Shown: positions 8,803-18,678, counted from the first letter of the stretch. The stretch: 64,000 nucleotides of DNA from Candidatus Cloacimonas sp. (GCA_035403355.1 DAONFA010000001.1:1-64000); one strand, 5' to 3'. Numbers and translations are program-made. Notes: generated by a model not told the origin, from the sequence alone.

Positions 8803-9032
8803 TGCCGAATAAAAACAGTAAAGCAGCTCACCTTCCGATTCGCACTTGCGTGGTTTGTAAGAAAAAGGTTGACCAGAATCAACTGCTCAATTTTTTTCTC
8901 ACGGAAAGTGGCATAGTTTTTGATTTTCGCAGGATAATTCCGGGGCGCAGATTCTACTTATGCCCTTCTGCTGATTGTTTTAAAGGACTTAACAAATGGC
9001 GGAAGGGTCATCAGAAAAGGAAAATAAGATGA
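8802..9032 (+). CDS. ylxR: YlxR-family RNA-binding protein
   Basis: A small basic 76-aa protein of the YlxR (DUF448) family. The N-terminal RTCVVCKKK and central PGRRFYLCP segments match the family pattern (RTCxxCR..., GRGAYLC). It is presumed to bind RNA and is always found between nusA and infB. Its ATG overlaps the nusA stop, and its own stop overlaps the ylxQ start in an ATGA. Confidence 0.9.
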   Translation: MPNKNSKAAHLPIRTCVVCKKKVDQNQLLNFFLTESGIVFDFRRIIPGRRFYLCPSADCFKGLNKWRKGHQKRKIR

Positions 9033-9358
9033 ATCTTAGGATTCTTACTCTGATGCAATTTGCCCGCAAAGCAGGAAAACTGGTTTCCGGTTATAGTGCC
9101 TGTGAAAGAGCAATGCATAAAAAAGAAATAGAGCTGTTAATTCTGGCAGCGGATAGTTCAGAGCGGACAAGGGATAAAATGAAGAAATTAGCTTTATCGG
9201 CAGGGATTTCCGGAGCGGTGATAGAAACCGGAAGTCAGCAAGAAATAAGCTCTGCTTTGGGTTTATCCGTAACAGGTGTATTCGGAATTATAGATAAGAA
9301 TTTCGCAGGTAAAATAATGGAGTATTGGCTCTCTGAAACAGAGAGGAGGATAAATTGA
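9029..9358 (+). CDS. ylxQ: L7Ae/L30e-family ribosome-associated protein (YlxQ)
   Basis: A small L7Ae/L30e-like protein with the family's typical ARKAGKLVSGY near the start, presumably binding kink-turn RNA. I place the start at ATG 9029: it overlaps the ylxR stop (ATGA), has AGGA upstream, and begins directly with the conserved domain. The open frame extends 11 codons further upstream to 8996, but that part lies inside ylxR. The product is 109 aa, and the stop overlaps the infB TTG start. Confidence 0.88.
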   Translation: MNLRILTLMQFARKAGKLVSGYSACERAMHKKEIELLILAADSSERTRDKMKKLALSAGISGAVIETGSQQEISSALGLSVTGVFGIIDKNFAGKIMEYWLSETERRIN

Positions 9359-12093
9359 CGATAAGAGTTCACGAATTGGCAAAAGAACTGAAAATAAGTA
9401 CGATGGCGTTAAAAAAACATCTCACCGATTTAGGAGTGAATGTTAAAAGCCACATGAGCTTAATTGAGGATGATGTTGCTAATAAAATACGCGTTAAATA
9501 TAACGAACAAATAGATGCTGAAAAGCGAGCTGAAAGAGATCGTAAACGGTTGATGGAAATGCGTCAGGCAGCTAAAGCACAGCATATTGCCCAAGAAGAA
9601 GAAAGCAAAAAGGCAGCGGAAAAAGTTCCTCCCGTTCAGGAACCGGTTAAAGAAACACCTAAAGAAGAAGAACCGATACCCGAAAAAGAAACTGAAAAGA
9701 TAACAGCTAAACCGGAGATAGAAAAACCGGCTGAAGAAAAACCTGCGGAACATCCTCCGAAACCAATTGTGGAAACACCTAAAACTGATGTTCAACCCAA
9801 ACAGGAACATATTCAGCCCAAACCGGAAAAGGGTTATAAACCGGAGCATATTCAGCCCAAACCGGAAAAGGGTTATAGACAGGAACATATTCAGCCCAAA
9901 CCGGAAAAGGGATATAGACAGGAACATATTCAGCCCAAACCGGAAAGAGGTTATAAGCCGGATCATATTCAACCCAAACCGGAAAGAGGTTATAAGCCGG
10001 AACGCTTTCAACCCAAACCGGATCAGAGAAAAGGTGACCAACGCAGAAAAAAAGAAACAGGCGTCCCTCCAGTAAAACAAGTTGCCGTTCCACCGGCAAT
10101 TGAACCTGCTAAAGAACCCGAAGTAAAGAAATTCGGCAAGGGAAAAATTAGCCATGAAGAACTGGGAGATAAAAGTAAACATAAAAAAGCTATTATCTCC
10201 AGCACCAAGAAAGCGAAACAGAAATTAGTTGAAACCGTTGAAGTGGATGAGGCGGAAATTTCCCGTAATATTAAAAAGACCCTGCAAAAGAGCTCTAAGC
10301 GGAAAAAATACCACCGGGAAGCCCAAAATGTAGAAGACCGCAGTAATGAAATCATCATCAGAGAATTCACCTCAGTTAGTGAGCTGGCGAAAATTATGAA
10401 TGTTTCGCCTTCCGAGATAATTTCCAAGTTCTTTATGATGGGTCAGCTGGTAACAATGAATCAACGGCTGGATAAGGACTCGCTGGAAATGATTTGCGAT
10501 GAATTTAAGGTTGACTACCGCTTTGAAGATGAATACGGAATGGATATAATCAATCGGGAAATGGAACAATATAGCGAAGTGAGAGAAGAAAAACGACCTC
10601 CCGTAGTTACTATTATGGGTCATGTAGATCACGGCAAAACTTCTATTTTAGATTATATTCGCAATACCCATGTAGTGGCTGGTGAATCTGGAGGCATTAC
10701 ACAACATATTGGTGCTTACCAAATTGATATCAATAAATATAAAATCACTTTTTTGGATACTCCGGGGCACGAAGCATTTACAGCGATGCGTGCACGCGGA
10801 GCCAATGTTACTGATATTGCGGTAATTGTAATTGCTGCTACGGAAGGCGTTAAAGCTCAAACGCGGGAAGCTATTGATCATGCTAAAGCAGCCGGAGTGT
10901 CAATGATAATTGCCATTAACAAAGTTGATCTTCCGGATGCCAATGTAGATAAAGTTATTTCACAGTTATTAGATATGGGTGTCTATCTGGAACAATACGG
11001 AGGCGACATTCCCTGGTGCAGAACTTCAGTGGTAACCGGAGAAGGTATCTTAAATTTGATTGAGCTGATTCTTTTAACGGCAGAATTGCTGGATTTGAAA
11101 GCCAAAAAAGATGTTCCTGCTTCTGCTGTAGTGATTGAAGCGGGAATGGATGCCCGAATGGGTCCTTCTGCCACAATTCTGATGCAAGAAGGAACTTTGC
11201 GTAAAGGCGATATTGTTGTTTGTGGAGCTGTGCATGGCAGAATTCGGAAAATGGAAAACGAACGCGGAGGCGAAATTAAAGTTCTCCTTCCTTCAGATGT
11301 GGCAAGGGTATATGGTCTTTCCGATACCCCTAAAGCAGGAGATATTCTTAATCAGGTAGATAGTGAAAAAACAGCGCGCAGTATAAGTGGCGAACGACAA
11401 CAAATTCGGATGGAACGGGAAAAATTCCAAAACAAGAGTTCCCTGCAGAATATCTTTGCCCGCATAAAAGAAGAACAGATAAATACCTTGAATATTATCT
11501 TGAAAACAGATACGGATGGCTCTGCAGAGGCATTGGCAGATAGCTTTCAAAAACTCTCCAACGAGGAAGTTAGCGTTAATATTATCCATAAAAGCATTGG
11601 CGGAATAAGCGAAGCGGATGTTTCTCTGGCTGCTGCTTCGGATGCTATAATAATGGGATTTCATGTGCGTCCTTCGCATCAGGCACGAAAAATGGCTGAA
11701 GATGAAGGAGTGCAAATAAAGCTCTATCAGGTTATTTATGATGCCATTGAAGACCTGCGTAGTGCGTTGGAAGGATTGCTGAAGCCAAAATATGAAGAAC
11801 AGGTTCTGGGTAGCGCATTAGTGAAACAAGTATTTAAAATAAAGAAAGTGGGAACTATTGCCGGCTGCCAGGTTGATAAAGGTGTTATTCAAGCAAACTG
11901 TAAGATTCGTGTGTATCGGGATGATGTTTTAGTAATTGAAGATATGCTCAGTTCGTTAAAACATTACGCCGATGATGTTAAAGAAGTGCGTGCCGGTTCT
12001 GAATGCGGATTAACCTTAGCCAATTTCTCTGATATTAAAGAAGGAGATGTATTGGAAGCATTTGTGGTGAATGAGGTTAGCCAAAAATTGTAA
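9355..12093 (+). CDS. infB: Translation initiation factor IF-2
   Basis: A 912-aa GTPase that places initiator tRNA on the 30S subunit. The order is an N-terminal helical domain (residues 1-50), a long charged linker with about five 13-aa [16 protein letters not shown] repeats (151-215), a second IF2-N domain (about 340-390), then the G domain with G1 GHVDHGKT (about 418), G3 DTPGHEAF and G4 NKVD, and the C-terminal beta-barrel domains. The start codon is TTG at 9355, supported by GAGGAGG eight bases upstream and a TTGA overlap with the ylxQ stop. The next gene, rbfA, follows with no gap. Confidence 0.97.
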   Translation: MTIRVHELAKELKISTMALKKHLTDLGVNVKSHMSLIEDDVANKIRVKYNEQIDAEKRAERDRKRLMEMRQAAKAQHIAQEEESKKAAEKVPPVQEPVKETPKEEEPIPEKETEKITAKPEIEKPAEEKPAEHPPKPIVETPKTDVQPKQEHIQPKPEKGYKPEHIQPKPEKGYRQEHIQPKPEKGYRQEHIQPKPERGYKPDHIQPKPERGYKPERFQPKPDQRKGDQRRKKETGVPPVKQVAVPPAIEPAKEPEVKKFGKGKISHEELGDKSKHKKAIISSTKKAKQKLVETVEVDEAEISRNIKKTLQKSSKRKKYHREAQNVEDRSNEIIIREFTSVSELAKIMNVSPSEIISKFFMMGQLVTMNQRLDKDSLEMICDEFKVDYRFEDEYGMDIINREMEQYSEVREEKRPPVVTIMGHVDHGKTSILDYIRNTHVVAGESGGITQHIGAYQIDINKYKITFLDTPGHEAFTAMRARGANVTDIAVIVIAATEGVKAQTREAIDHAKAAGVSMIIAINKVDLPDANVDKVISQLLDMGVYLEQYGGDIPWCRTSVVTGEGILNLIELILLTAELLDLKAKKDVPASAVVIEAGMDARMGPSATILMQEGTLRKGDIVVCGAVHGRIRKMENERGGEIKVLLPSDVARVYGLSDTPKAGDILNQVDSEKTARSISGERQQIRMEREKFQNKSSLQNIFARIKEEQINTLNIILKTDTDGSAEALADSFQKLSNEEVSVNIIHKSIGGISEADVSLAAASDAIIMGFHVRPSHQARKMAEDEGVQIKLYQVIYDAIEDLRSALEGLLKPKYEEQVLGSALVKQVFKIKKVGTIAGCQVDKGVIQANCKIRVYRDDVLVIEDMLSSLKHYADDVKEVRAGSECGLTLANFSDIKEGDVLEAFVVNEVSQKL
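9805..10020 (+). repeat. In-frame 39-bp tandem repeats inside infB
   Basis: Five full and one partial 39-bp units encode 13-aa blocks of the form (E/D)HIQPKPE(K/R)GY(K/R)(P/Q). They lie in the linker between IF2 domains, where length is tolerated. The high nucleotide identity points to recent expansion, so copy number may vary between strains. Confidence 0.9.
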
Positions 12094-12576
12094 ATGAAGA
12101 ACTATCGCATCCCCCGTTTGCAGGCAGAACTAAAAAAGCTCTTCAATATTGCGCTTTCGCAAAAATTGAACGACCCTAAACTGGCTTGGGTGCAAATTAC
12201 CGATGTTGTAATCTCCAAGGATTTGCACTATGCCAAGCTTTACTTTTCGCATTATAATAATCCCGCCAGTCATAACCAAATCAGGGAACTCCTGATGAAG
12301 TCATCTGGCTTTTTAAAAAAACAAATTGCAGGAGCACAAATTATGAGAACCATTCCCGAACTCTCTTTCTACTACGACGAGACAGAAGAACGTGCCTCTA
12401 AGGTAGAGACACTGCTTGCCTCACTTAAAAAAGATGATTTTGATGACGATGACGACGAAGACCAGGATATTGATATTGACGAATACCTGGATGATGATGA
12501 CGACTTCTTTGATTTTGATGAAGATGAGGACGAAGAGGATTACGACGATTTTGAAGATGATGATGAGGACGAATAG
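12094..12576 (+). CDS. rbfA: Ribosome-binding factor A with a long acidic tail
   Basis: A 30S maturation factor. The first 110 residues form the RbfA KH-like domain, with DLHYAKLYFS and LRKxI-like RTIPELSFYYDET recognisable. From about residue 114 to the end (160) it carries a tail made almost only of Asp and Glu with a few Phe, Tyr and Ile. Typical RbfA is about 115-135 aa, so the tail is an addition. It is encoded by a GAY/GAR simple repeat (12433-12573). ATG follows the infB stop directly. A terminator lies 49 bp downstream. Confidence 0.93.
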   Translation: MKNYRIPRLQAELKKLFNIALSQKLNDPKLAWVQITDVVISKDLHYAKLYFSHYNNPASHNQIRELLMKSSGFLKKQIAGAQIMRTIPELSFYYDETEERASKVETLLASLKKDDFDDDDDEDQDIDIDEYLDDDDDFFDFDEDEDEEDYDDFEDDDEDE

Positions 12577-12624
12577 TAATTCTCTCTCTTCGCTTTAACC
12601 TGAAAACCTTTTATTACAGAAGGA

Positions 12625-12651
12625 AAAATCGCCCTCTGAGGCGATTTTTTT
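12625..12651 (+). terminator. Intrinsic terminator after rbfA
   Basis: AAAATCGCC (12625-12633), a 6-nt loop, GGCGATTTT (12640-12648) and a continuing T-run. It closes the rimP-rbfA operon, though nrnA begins only 14 bp further on, so some read-through to nrnA-truB-ribF is likely unless a separate promoter exists. Confidence 0.85.
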
Positions 12652-12664
12652 GTTTACGAGAAAA

Positions 12665-13669
12665 ATGGAAAATATTAGAACCAAACTGCTGGAACTAATC
12701 TCCTCAGCAGACAGCATAGTAATTACTACGCATATCAGTCCGGATGGAGATGGTTATTGTGCAGCTCTTGCCTTGCAAAGAATAATTTCTTTTTTAGGCA
12801 AGAATTCGTTGCTGGTTACCGATAACGATGACCTTAGCCGCTATAACTATTTGCGGGACGGGAAAGGCAATGAAAAACGCTTTGCTATGCTTAATGTGGA
12901 AGACCTGAATTTTGCCTTGGCTATAGTTCTGGATTGTAATTCTTATGACCGCTTGGGGAATAGACGAGCTTTAATTGATAAAGCGCAATTAACGGTAGTG
13001 CTTGATCACCACGAAAAAGAGAATAACCTGATTCCAGCTGAACTAAGCTACATTGAACCTGCTTTTGCCTGTGTAGGGGAAATGCTTTATGCCCTTTTTG
13101 AACCGGAAATACTGGAAATGCCTGATGCCGATTGTCTATTTGTGGGCAATTGCCTATATACAACTATCTTAAACGATACCAATAACTTCGTGAACGCCAA
13201 TACCGATGCCGCGGTATTTATTTTTGCCTCCAAATTGGCATACCTGGGAATTAAGCCCAATGAACAATACCGCCATTTCTTTATGAATCACTCTGCAGAG
13301 GAAATGCGTTACATTGGAGAAACCCTTGCTACCATTGAACTTTTTTATCAGCGCCGGATTTTAACGATGTATTCCACTGCTGCGATGAGCAGAGATAACA
13401 ATATTGATCCCGAAAGTATTATGAATGCAACGCGTTGGGTGCAAGGTATAAAAGGAATTGAGGTAATTATATACTTAAGGGAAGAGCAAGAAGGGGTCTA
13501 TAAAATCAGCTTGCGGTCTGAGACCGTTGATGTGAACAAAATTGCAGTTCCTTATGGAGGTGGAGGTCATAAACAGGCAGCGGGTTGTTATCTATATGGC
13601 AAATTGGAAGAAGCAAAAGAGAAACTGCTGAAGGATGTTATCAATGCCATCGCTGTCCCGAAAGAATAA
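12665..13669 (+). CDS. nrnA: DHH/DHHA1 phosphoesterase, NrnA-like
   Basis: Probable oligoribonuclease / pAp phosphatase (NrnA), which degrades 2-5 nt RNAs and 3'-phosphoadenosine-5'-phosphate. Motifs seen: THISPDGDG (motif I), VLDCNSYDRLG (motif II), LDHHEK (DHH) and the DHHA1 glycine-rich PYGGGGHKQAAG near the C-terminus. It has 334 residues from ATG 12665. An in-frame TTG at 12650 lies in the rbfA terminator T-run and is rejected as a start. The rbfA-nrnA-truB order is common in bacteria. Its 3' end overlaps truB. Confidence 0.9.
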   Translation: MENIRTKLLELISSADSIVITTHISPDGDGYCAALALQRIISFLGKNSLLVTDNDDLSRYNYLRDGKGNEKRFAMLNVEDLNFALAIVLDCNSYDRLGNRRALIDKAQLTVVLDHHEKENNLIPAELSYIEPAFACVGEMLYALFEPEILEMPDADCLFVGNCLYTTILNDTNNFVNANTDAAVFIFASKLAYLGIKPNEQYRHFFMNHSAEEMRYIGETLATIELFYQRRILTMYSTAAMSRDNNIDPESIMNATRWVQGIKGIEVIIYLREEQEGVYKISLRSETVDVNKIAVPYGGGGHKQAAGCYLYGKLEEAKEKLLKDVINAIAVPKE

Positions 13670-14525
13670 TGCTTTTCTGGCTATTGATAAACCTGCCGGT
13701 ATCACCTCTTTTGCGGTTATCAGAGAACTGCGTAAAATTACCGGCATTAGAAAAATCGGGCATACCGGAACGCTTGATCCTTTCGCTGAGGGATTGCTTA
13801 TTTGCTGTATCGGTTCCTTCACTCGTTTGGCGGGTTTTTGTGAAAGAGAGGATAAGACCTATACTGCAACAATGAAATTGGGGGAAAAAAGAGATACCGG
13901 TGATCAGGAAGGGGAAATAATTGCTACGGCTTCAATTCCCGAATTTAGGGATAAACTGGATAGCTTGGCAAAGAAGGCATTGCAAATTAACGAACTTTCC
14001 GTTCCAGCATATTCCGCGGTTAAAATACAAGGGAAAAGAGCTTATGAACTGGCACGCCAAAAAGAGCAATTCAATTTACCGAAGCGGGCAGTCCGGATAA
14101 CGGAGTTTGAATTTCTACCCCTGAATACAGAAAAGCCCGATGAACTTAGTTATCGTTGCCGAGTAAGCAAAGGAACCTACATAAGGGCATTAAGTGAATG
14201 GCTGGCAGAACAATTAAACACAGTTGCCTATACCACTTTTCTTAAACGAGAAAGCATTGGCAGGATAACATTACAGAATGCCGTTAAGTTACAGGAGCTG
14301 AATAGAGATAACTGGAGTGATTACGGTCTTGATTATAACAAAGTATTTCCTTTGTTTTCCTGCCGTAATTTAACTGAGGATGAATTTGCCAAAGTGATGA
14401 ATGGAACAGATATAGCGCTTGCGGAAGAGAACGCTGAAAACTATCTTTTGCTGTTCAATTCCGAGCTTTGGGCAATCGGAAAAAGAAACCAAAACCTTAT
14501 CCATCCTGAAATAGTGCTGAAATGA
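13644..14525 (+). CDS. truB: tRNA pseudouridine-55 synthase
   Basis: Isomerises U55 in the T-loop of tRNAs. The catalytic aspartate lies in GHTGTLDPFAEG, preceded by the DKPAGITS entry motif, and GTYIRAL is present in the second half. I prefer ATG 13644, which has AAGGA at 13631-13635, eight bases upstream; an ATG at 13635 in the same frame lies on top of that site. The start overlaps the end of nrnA by 26 bp. The stop is part of an ATGA that could start the repeat frame 14522-14791. Confidence 0.94.
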   Translation: MPSLSRKNNAFLAIDKPAGITSFAVIRELRKITGIRKIGHTGTLDPFAEGLLICCIGSFTRLAGFCEREDKTYTATMKLGEKRDTGDQEGEIIATASIPEFRDKLDSLAKKALQINELSVPAYSAVKIQGKRAYELARQKEQFNLPKRAVRITEFEFLPLNTEKPDELSYRCRVSKGTYIRALSEWLAEQLNTVAYTTFLKRESIGRITLQNAVKLQELNRDNWSDYGLDYNKVFPLFSCRNLTEDEFAKVMNGTDIALAEENAENYLLLFNSELWAIGKRNQNLIHPEIVLK

Positions 14526-14542
14526 ATAGAAGAAATTTAAAA

Positions 14543-14789
14543 CGGAAGAACGGAATCCTCGTCGTTCCACTTACAACCAGCTTCTTTCTATATAACGAAT
14601 TTTGCGGTAACGAAAGAACCAGCCAAGAAAGGGCAATGCAAACATCGCTCTACCGGGGTTACAATCGGAAGAACGATGTCCTCGTCGTTCCATTTACAAC
14701 CAGTTTCTTTCAATATAACGAATTTTGCGGTAACGAAATAACCAGCCAAGAAAGGGCAAAACAAACATCGTTCTACCGGGGTTACCAAT
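14543..14789 (+). repeat. Two 123-bp direct repeats between truB and ribF, open in one frame
   Basis: Copies at 14543-14665 and 14666-14789 are about 90% identical and begin with a CGGAAGAACG hairpin-family word. Because 123 is a multiple of three, a frame of 89 codons (14522-14791) stays open across both. It starts in an ATGA overlap with truB and ends in an ATGA overlap with ribF. Most differences between the copies change the amino acid (for example L/F, L/Q, R/I, M/K), which argues against selection on the peptide. I keep it as a repeat with possible translation. Confidence 0.85.
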
Positions 14790-15690
14790 GACAAAGAATT
14801 CGGTTTTAACCATTGGGACTTTTGACGGCTTGCATTTGGGGCATCAGAAATTGCTGCAACGGGTAAGAGAAATAAGCAAAGCGGAAGGTTTGCAAAGTGT
14901 TGTCCTCAGCTATAAAGACCATCCTGCTTTTGTGTTACGAGTTCATCCTTTGCCCAAAATGTTGTGTCCCGCAGTTCTCAAAGAAAGGGAACTGAAAAAT
15001 TTGGGTATTGAAAGGGTGGAGTTGCTGAATTTTACTTCCGAACTGGCAAAGACGCCTCCCTTAAAATTTTTGCAGGAATACATCATTCCCCAATTTCAGC
15101 CCAAAGTAATTGTAATGGGTTATGATTCTCATTTCGGGCATTTGCGTCAGGGCAACTATCAGTTTCTCTGCAAGCATTCCGGGGAGCTTGGTTATCGGGT
15201 AGAATATGTGGAACCCCTGCTTTATGAAGGTAAACCAATCAGCAGCAGTGTTATCAGGAATTTATTGTTACAGGGGCAAGTGGAAGGAGCCGATCTTCTT
15301 TTAGGTAAACCTTACCGTTTATTAGGCACAATAGGACACAGTAATTCTCAGGGCAGGAAAATTGGCTTTCCCACTGCCAATTTGAATTTGCTAAGTCCTC
15401 ATCAATTGATTCCCAAAAATGGAATCTACCTCTCTAAAGTGTATTGGCAGGGCAATGTATTTTTCGGGTTGACAAATATCGGTTGCAGTCCAACCGTGAA
15501 AAAAACGGGAATTATAGAAATAGAGACCCATATTCTTGATTTTACGGGTGATCTTTACGGTCAATATCTGGAGCTGGATTTGCTCCGTTATTTGAGAGAG
15601 GAAAAGATGTTTCACAGCATTGATGAATTGCGTGTTGCTATTATTAGCGATATTATTACGGCTCGCTTAATGCTGAAGGAGTTTGCCTAA
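14788..15690 (+). CDS. ribF: Bifunctional riboflavin kinase / FAD synthetase
   Basis: A 300-aa enzyme making FMN and FAD from riboflavin. The N-terminal FAD synthetase domain shows GTFDGLHLGHQ and SSSVIRNLL. The C-terminal flavokinase domain shows the GRKIGFPTANL motif and an FGLTNIGxxPT-like segment. Both domains are complete. The truB-ribF order is conserved widely. The ATG lies in an ATGA overlap with the repeat frame upstream, and I see no FMN riboswitch. Confidence 0.95.
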   Translation: MTKNSVLTIGTFDGLHLGHQKLLQRVREISKAEGLQSVVLSYKDHPAFVLRVHPLPKMLCPAVLKERELKNLGIERVELLNFTSELAKTPPLKFLQEYIIPQFQPKVIVMGYDSHFGHLRQGNYQFLCKHSGELGYRVEYVEPLLYEGKPISSSVIRNLLLQGQVEGADLLLGKPYRLLGTIGHSNSQGRKIGFPTANLNLLSPHQLIPKNGIYLSKVYWQGNVFFGLTNIGCSPTVKKTGIIEIETHILDFTGDLYGQYLELDLLRYLREEKMFHSIDELRVAIISDIITARLMLKEFA

Positions 15691-15775
15691 GTGAACAGTC
15701 CTGCGTTTCAGCCATTAGCTTTCTTGGAAAAAGTAAAAAAAGGGCTGCCAGGTATGATTTTGGCAGAGAGGGGAA

Positions 15776-17710
15776 ATGCGTAACTTTCTATCTCATCCTT
15801 CGTTTATTATGAGAAAGCGGAATTTCCTGTCTGATTTCAGCTGCATTTTATTGCTAATGTTACCGTTATTTGGCTATGCTGTTTCTCCTTTGCAGGTTGT
15901 TGCCGGCAGTGGGATTAAAGATACCGAAGACAGCAAGTTATATCACTTTCGCTACCATAATTTGGAAGATGCCTATCATCTATCGGGTCCAAAAACCTGG
16001 GCTGTGCGTTTCAATTTTCAGGGTGCATATCCTTTGTCTGATTCTGCTTCTTTCGCTTTAAATAGTTTTAAAATCTATTCTCCCTATCCCAATTTGGAAA
16101 TGCGGGTTTCTTTATGGAGCGAACAATATGGCGGCAATAACGAATTAAACTATTTTCCAGGCACAATAATGCCGGGAGGGGACTGGCAAACAATAACTCT
16201 ATCGGAAAACCCGGCTGTTATTACCTTTCCTGCTGTTCAAAATCCTTTGCGGATTGCCTGGTTAGTGATGGATTTTACTTTGCCTGTAAGTGATAAATAT
16301 TTAAGTGCTTCGGTAGGAACCGGTAAGAACAGTTTTTATTACAATACTGAAGTGCAGGGCAATGAATATTGGCAAAGTTTATTTACTGCCGGTTTTAGTT
16401 GTGAATTACGGGTTAGTGCTATAGGCGATTTTAATTTAAGCAATACGAACCTGGAATTACTTAGTTTTTCTCTTCCGGAAAACATTTTGCCCGGTTCAAA
16501 TGTTTCACCTTCCGTAACTGTTTACAATCACAGTCAATATTCCTTCAGCGACACTTTGGAAGTTAATTTCACCAATCCTTCACAGGAGCTTAATCAAACC
16601 CTGCAAATTCCTTTATTGAATATTAGTCCGCGGGATTCTCTTAGGGTGGATAGTTCTGAAAGCATTTCTTTCGGAAGAAATCCTACTCAGATAAAGGTAA
16701 CTCTTGCCTTTAAAAATCATCCCGGGATAATTCTTGCGGCGCGTTATTACAATATTTTTCAGGATACAGGAAGCTGTCATCTGGTAGAATATTTCCGGCG
16801 TTATGCATCCGGGATAGATGATTTGCCTCAGGAGACATCTGATGTTCATCATTTGCTCTATTTTCCCAATCAGTCAGATGAGCTTTCCAATTTATCGGCG
16901 GTGCAAAGATTTAACTATTACCAGTTCAATTCGTTACCGCTAACCGTAATAGATGGTTATAAAAGGTTTTATATGCAGGTTGCAGCCAATTCGGAACAAG
17001 TGCTTACTGCCATTTCTGCAGCCCAGCAAAAGCGAAGTTTTATTTCCCGTAGCAATTGCAGCGTTAGTATTCTTGATCCTGAAACCCCGGAAAATTTACT
17101 GGTAAATATTGAACTCTATAACGATAGAACTTCTTTATTTGAATGGAATTCCACCTCTGCTCTCAACCCCAAATTTTATGCCGGGATTTTTGAAAGTAAT
17201 CAATTTACCGGTGGTGAATATTTTTCCCTTAAAAAATGGCTTGCTTTTGAGATCCCTTTCAGTGGCACTCTGAATATTGGTGATAGTGTAGCAGTAGAAA
17301 TTATTATCAATACTACGGAATTGGATTCGCTAAAATCCTATCGCATATATTACTGGCTGCAAAATCCTTATAACAGCGGGGGCACAATTTATTACGCTAA
17401 ATGGGCAGAGCTTCCTTTGAATTTGGTAGTTTCCAATGCCGATGAAGTTCTTCCGCAACCCGTTATTTCCATCTATCCCAATCCTTTTAGGGGGAAAGGG
17501 ATGTTAAATATATCATCTTCTTTCTATCCTGCCAGTTACACGGTTTACAACATCAAAGGGCAGAAGGTCTTCAGTATCGGTAAAAGCTTTAAAGAAACTG
17601 CAATCCCGCCTGAAATTTTCCCTGCTTCCGGCATCTATTTTTTGCGTTGTGAAACCTCAAACAGGGGCAGAGTAATTCATCAAACCCGAAAAATAACAGT
17701 TATAAAGTGA
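15776..17710 (+). CDS. Secreted protein with C-terminal sorting domain
   Basis: A 644-aa exported protein. GAGAGGGG just upstream favours ATG 15776, but an internal ATG at 15809 would give a more canonical signal peptide (MRKRNFLSDF then a hydrophobic run ending FGYAVS). The body is beta-rich. A segment around residues 340-410 faintly recalls Omp28/thioredoxin-like outer-membrane proteins but has no CxxC. The last 80 residues (SIYPNPF, YNIKGQKV, SGIYFLR) form a type-A C-terminal sorting domain of the kind handled by type IX secretion. Specific function unknown. Confidence 0.8.
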   Translation: MRNFLSHPSFIMRKRNFLSDFSCILLLMLPLFGYAVSPLQVVAGSGIKDTEDSKLYHFRYHNLEDAYHLSGPKTWAVRFNFQGAYPLSDSASFALNSFKIYSPYPNLEMRVSLWSEQYGGNNELNYFPGTIMPGGDWQTITLSENPAVITFPAVQNPLRIAWLVMDFTLPVSDKYLSASVGTGKNSFYYNTEVQGNEYWQSLFTAGFSCELRVSAIGDFNLSNTNLELLSFSLPENILPGSNVSPSVTVYNHSQYSFSDTLEVNFTNPSQELNQTLQIPLLNISPRDSLRVDSSESISFGRNPTQIKVTLAFKNHPGIILAARYYNIFQDTGSCHLVEYFRRYASGIDDLPQETSDVHHLLYFPNQSDELSNLSAVQRFNYYQFNSLPLTVIDGYKRFYMQVAANSEQVLTAISAAQQKRSFISRSNCSVSILDPETPENLLVNIELYNDRTSLFEWNSTSALNPKFYAGIFESNQFTGGEYFSLKKWLAFEIPFSGTLNIGDSVAVEIIINTTELDSLKSYRIYYWLQNPYNSGGTIYYAKWAELPLNLVVSNADEVLPQPVISIYPNPFRGKGMLNISSSFYPASYTVYNIKGQKVFSIGKSFKETAIPPEIFPASGIYFLRCETSNRGRVIHQTRKITVIK

Positions 17711-17719
17711 TATCTTATT

Positions 17720-18673
17720 ATGACAGAACATATTTCCGTAGCCGAATTATATCAAAAAGTTAATCAGGAAATCAGCGGCTTATATCTGGTAGCCGAAAAA
17801 GAACTCCGGGAAGGGAAAAACGACCTTTACTTGCGCCTTAAACTGCAAGATAAAACAGGAACCATCTCAGCTAATGTATGGAAGGACGCTGCCAGGCATT
17901 CCGATGAATTTGATGCCGGCGATATTATCAGCGTTCAAGGAACCGTTGTAAATTATAAAGGGCAGGTTCAGCTTTCCATTACTAAACTGCGTTTTGCCGA
18001 TAAATCCGAATATAATTTGGATGATTACTTAACGCGGAGTAAAATTGAGCCGGAAGTTCTTGGCGACCGTTTTTTTGAATTTGTGGATAAAGTGCGGCAA
18101 CCCTATCTGAACAAGCTGCTTCATCTTATTTTTGACGATAAGGAGTTCTTTACTAAATTCCTCCGGGCACCTGCAGCTAAAAGCTGGCATCACAATTATA
18201 TCAATGGACTTATTGAACATACGGTTGCCGTTGCCTCGCTATGTGAATTTGCCTCTACTTTGTATCCTGTAGATTATGATTTACTCATCAGCGGAGCATT
18301 ATTGCACGATGTAGCCAAAGTTCAGGAATATGCTAACTTGGGCAATATTGATTTTACGGATGCGGGACGCCTGATAGGGCATTTAGCGCTTTCCGATCAA
18401 ATAGCGTGTGAAAATGCCTCTAAAATTCCAGGTTTCCCTGAAGAATTGTTGCTAAATTTGCGTCATTTGATTCTCTCTCATCATGGAGAATACGAAAAAG
18501 CGTCCGTCCGTTTACCGCAAACCCTGGAAGCGATTGTCCTTCACCATTGTGATAATCTGGATGCCCAAGCAAAAGGCGTAACCCAAATTATTGAAGCTGC
18601 CCCGCCTTTTGCGGTTTGGACAGAATATGACAAACTGAATAACCGCTACTATAAAATTTACAGACCAGTTTAG
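17720..18673 (+). CDS. YhaM-like 3'-5' exoribonuclease (OB fold plus HD domain)
   Basis: A 317-aa protein. Residues 15-100 form an OB-fold nucleic acid binding domain (LKLQDKTGTISANVW). Residues 160-290 form an HD hydrolase domain with HHNYINGLIEHT and the GALLHDVAKV metal motif, followed by HHGEY. This matches Bacillus YhaM/CbfI-type 3'-5' exonucleases acting on RNA and single-stranded DNA. It begins 9 bp after the secreted-protein gene and precedes the YycJ-like gene by 5 bp. Confidence 0.85.
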   Translation: MTEHISVAELYQKVNQEISGLYLVAEKELREGKNDLYLRLKLQDKTGTISANVWKDAARHSDEFDAGDIISVQGTVVNYKGQVQLSITKLRFADKSEYNLDDYLTRSKIEPEVLGDRFFEFVDKVRQPYLNKLLHLIFDDKEFFTKFLRAPAAKSWHHNYINGLIEHTVAVASLCEFASTLYPVDYDLLISGALLHDVAKVQEYANLGNIDFTDAGRLIGHLALSDQIACENASKIPGFPEELLLNLRHLILSHHGEYEKASVRLPQTLEAIVLHHCDNLDAQAKGVTQIIEAAPPFAVWTEYDKLNNRYYKIYRPV

Positions 18674-18678
18674 GACTT

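Noticed and set aside
9460..10182. Long open frames antisense to the infB linker
   Set aside because: They mirror the in-frame infB repeats and lysine/proline-rich codons; no ribosome binding site, no recognisable domain.
12650..12664. Earlier TTG start for nrnA
   Set aside because: It lies in the T-run of the rbfA terminator; ATG 12665 begins the conserved protein.
15691..15783. 30-codon GTG frame after ribF
   Set aside because: No ribosome binding site and no similarity that I recognise; it overlaps the start of the next gene.
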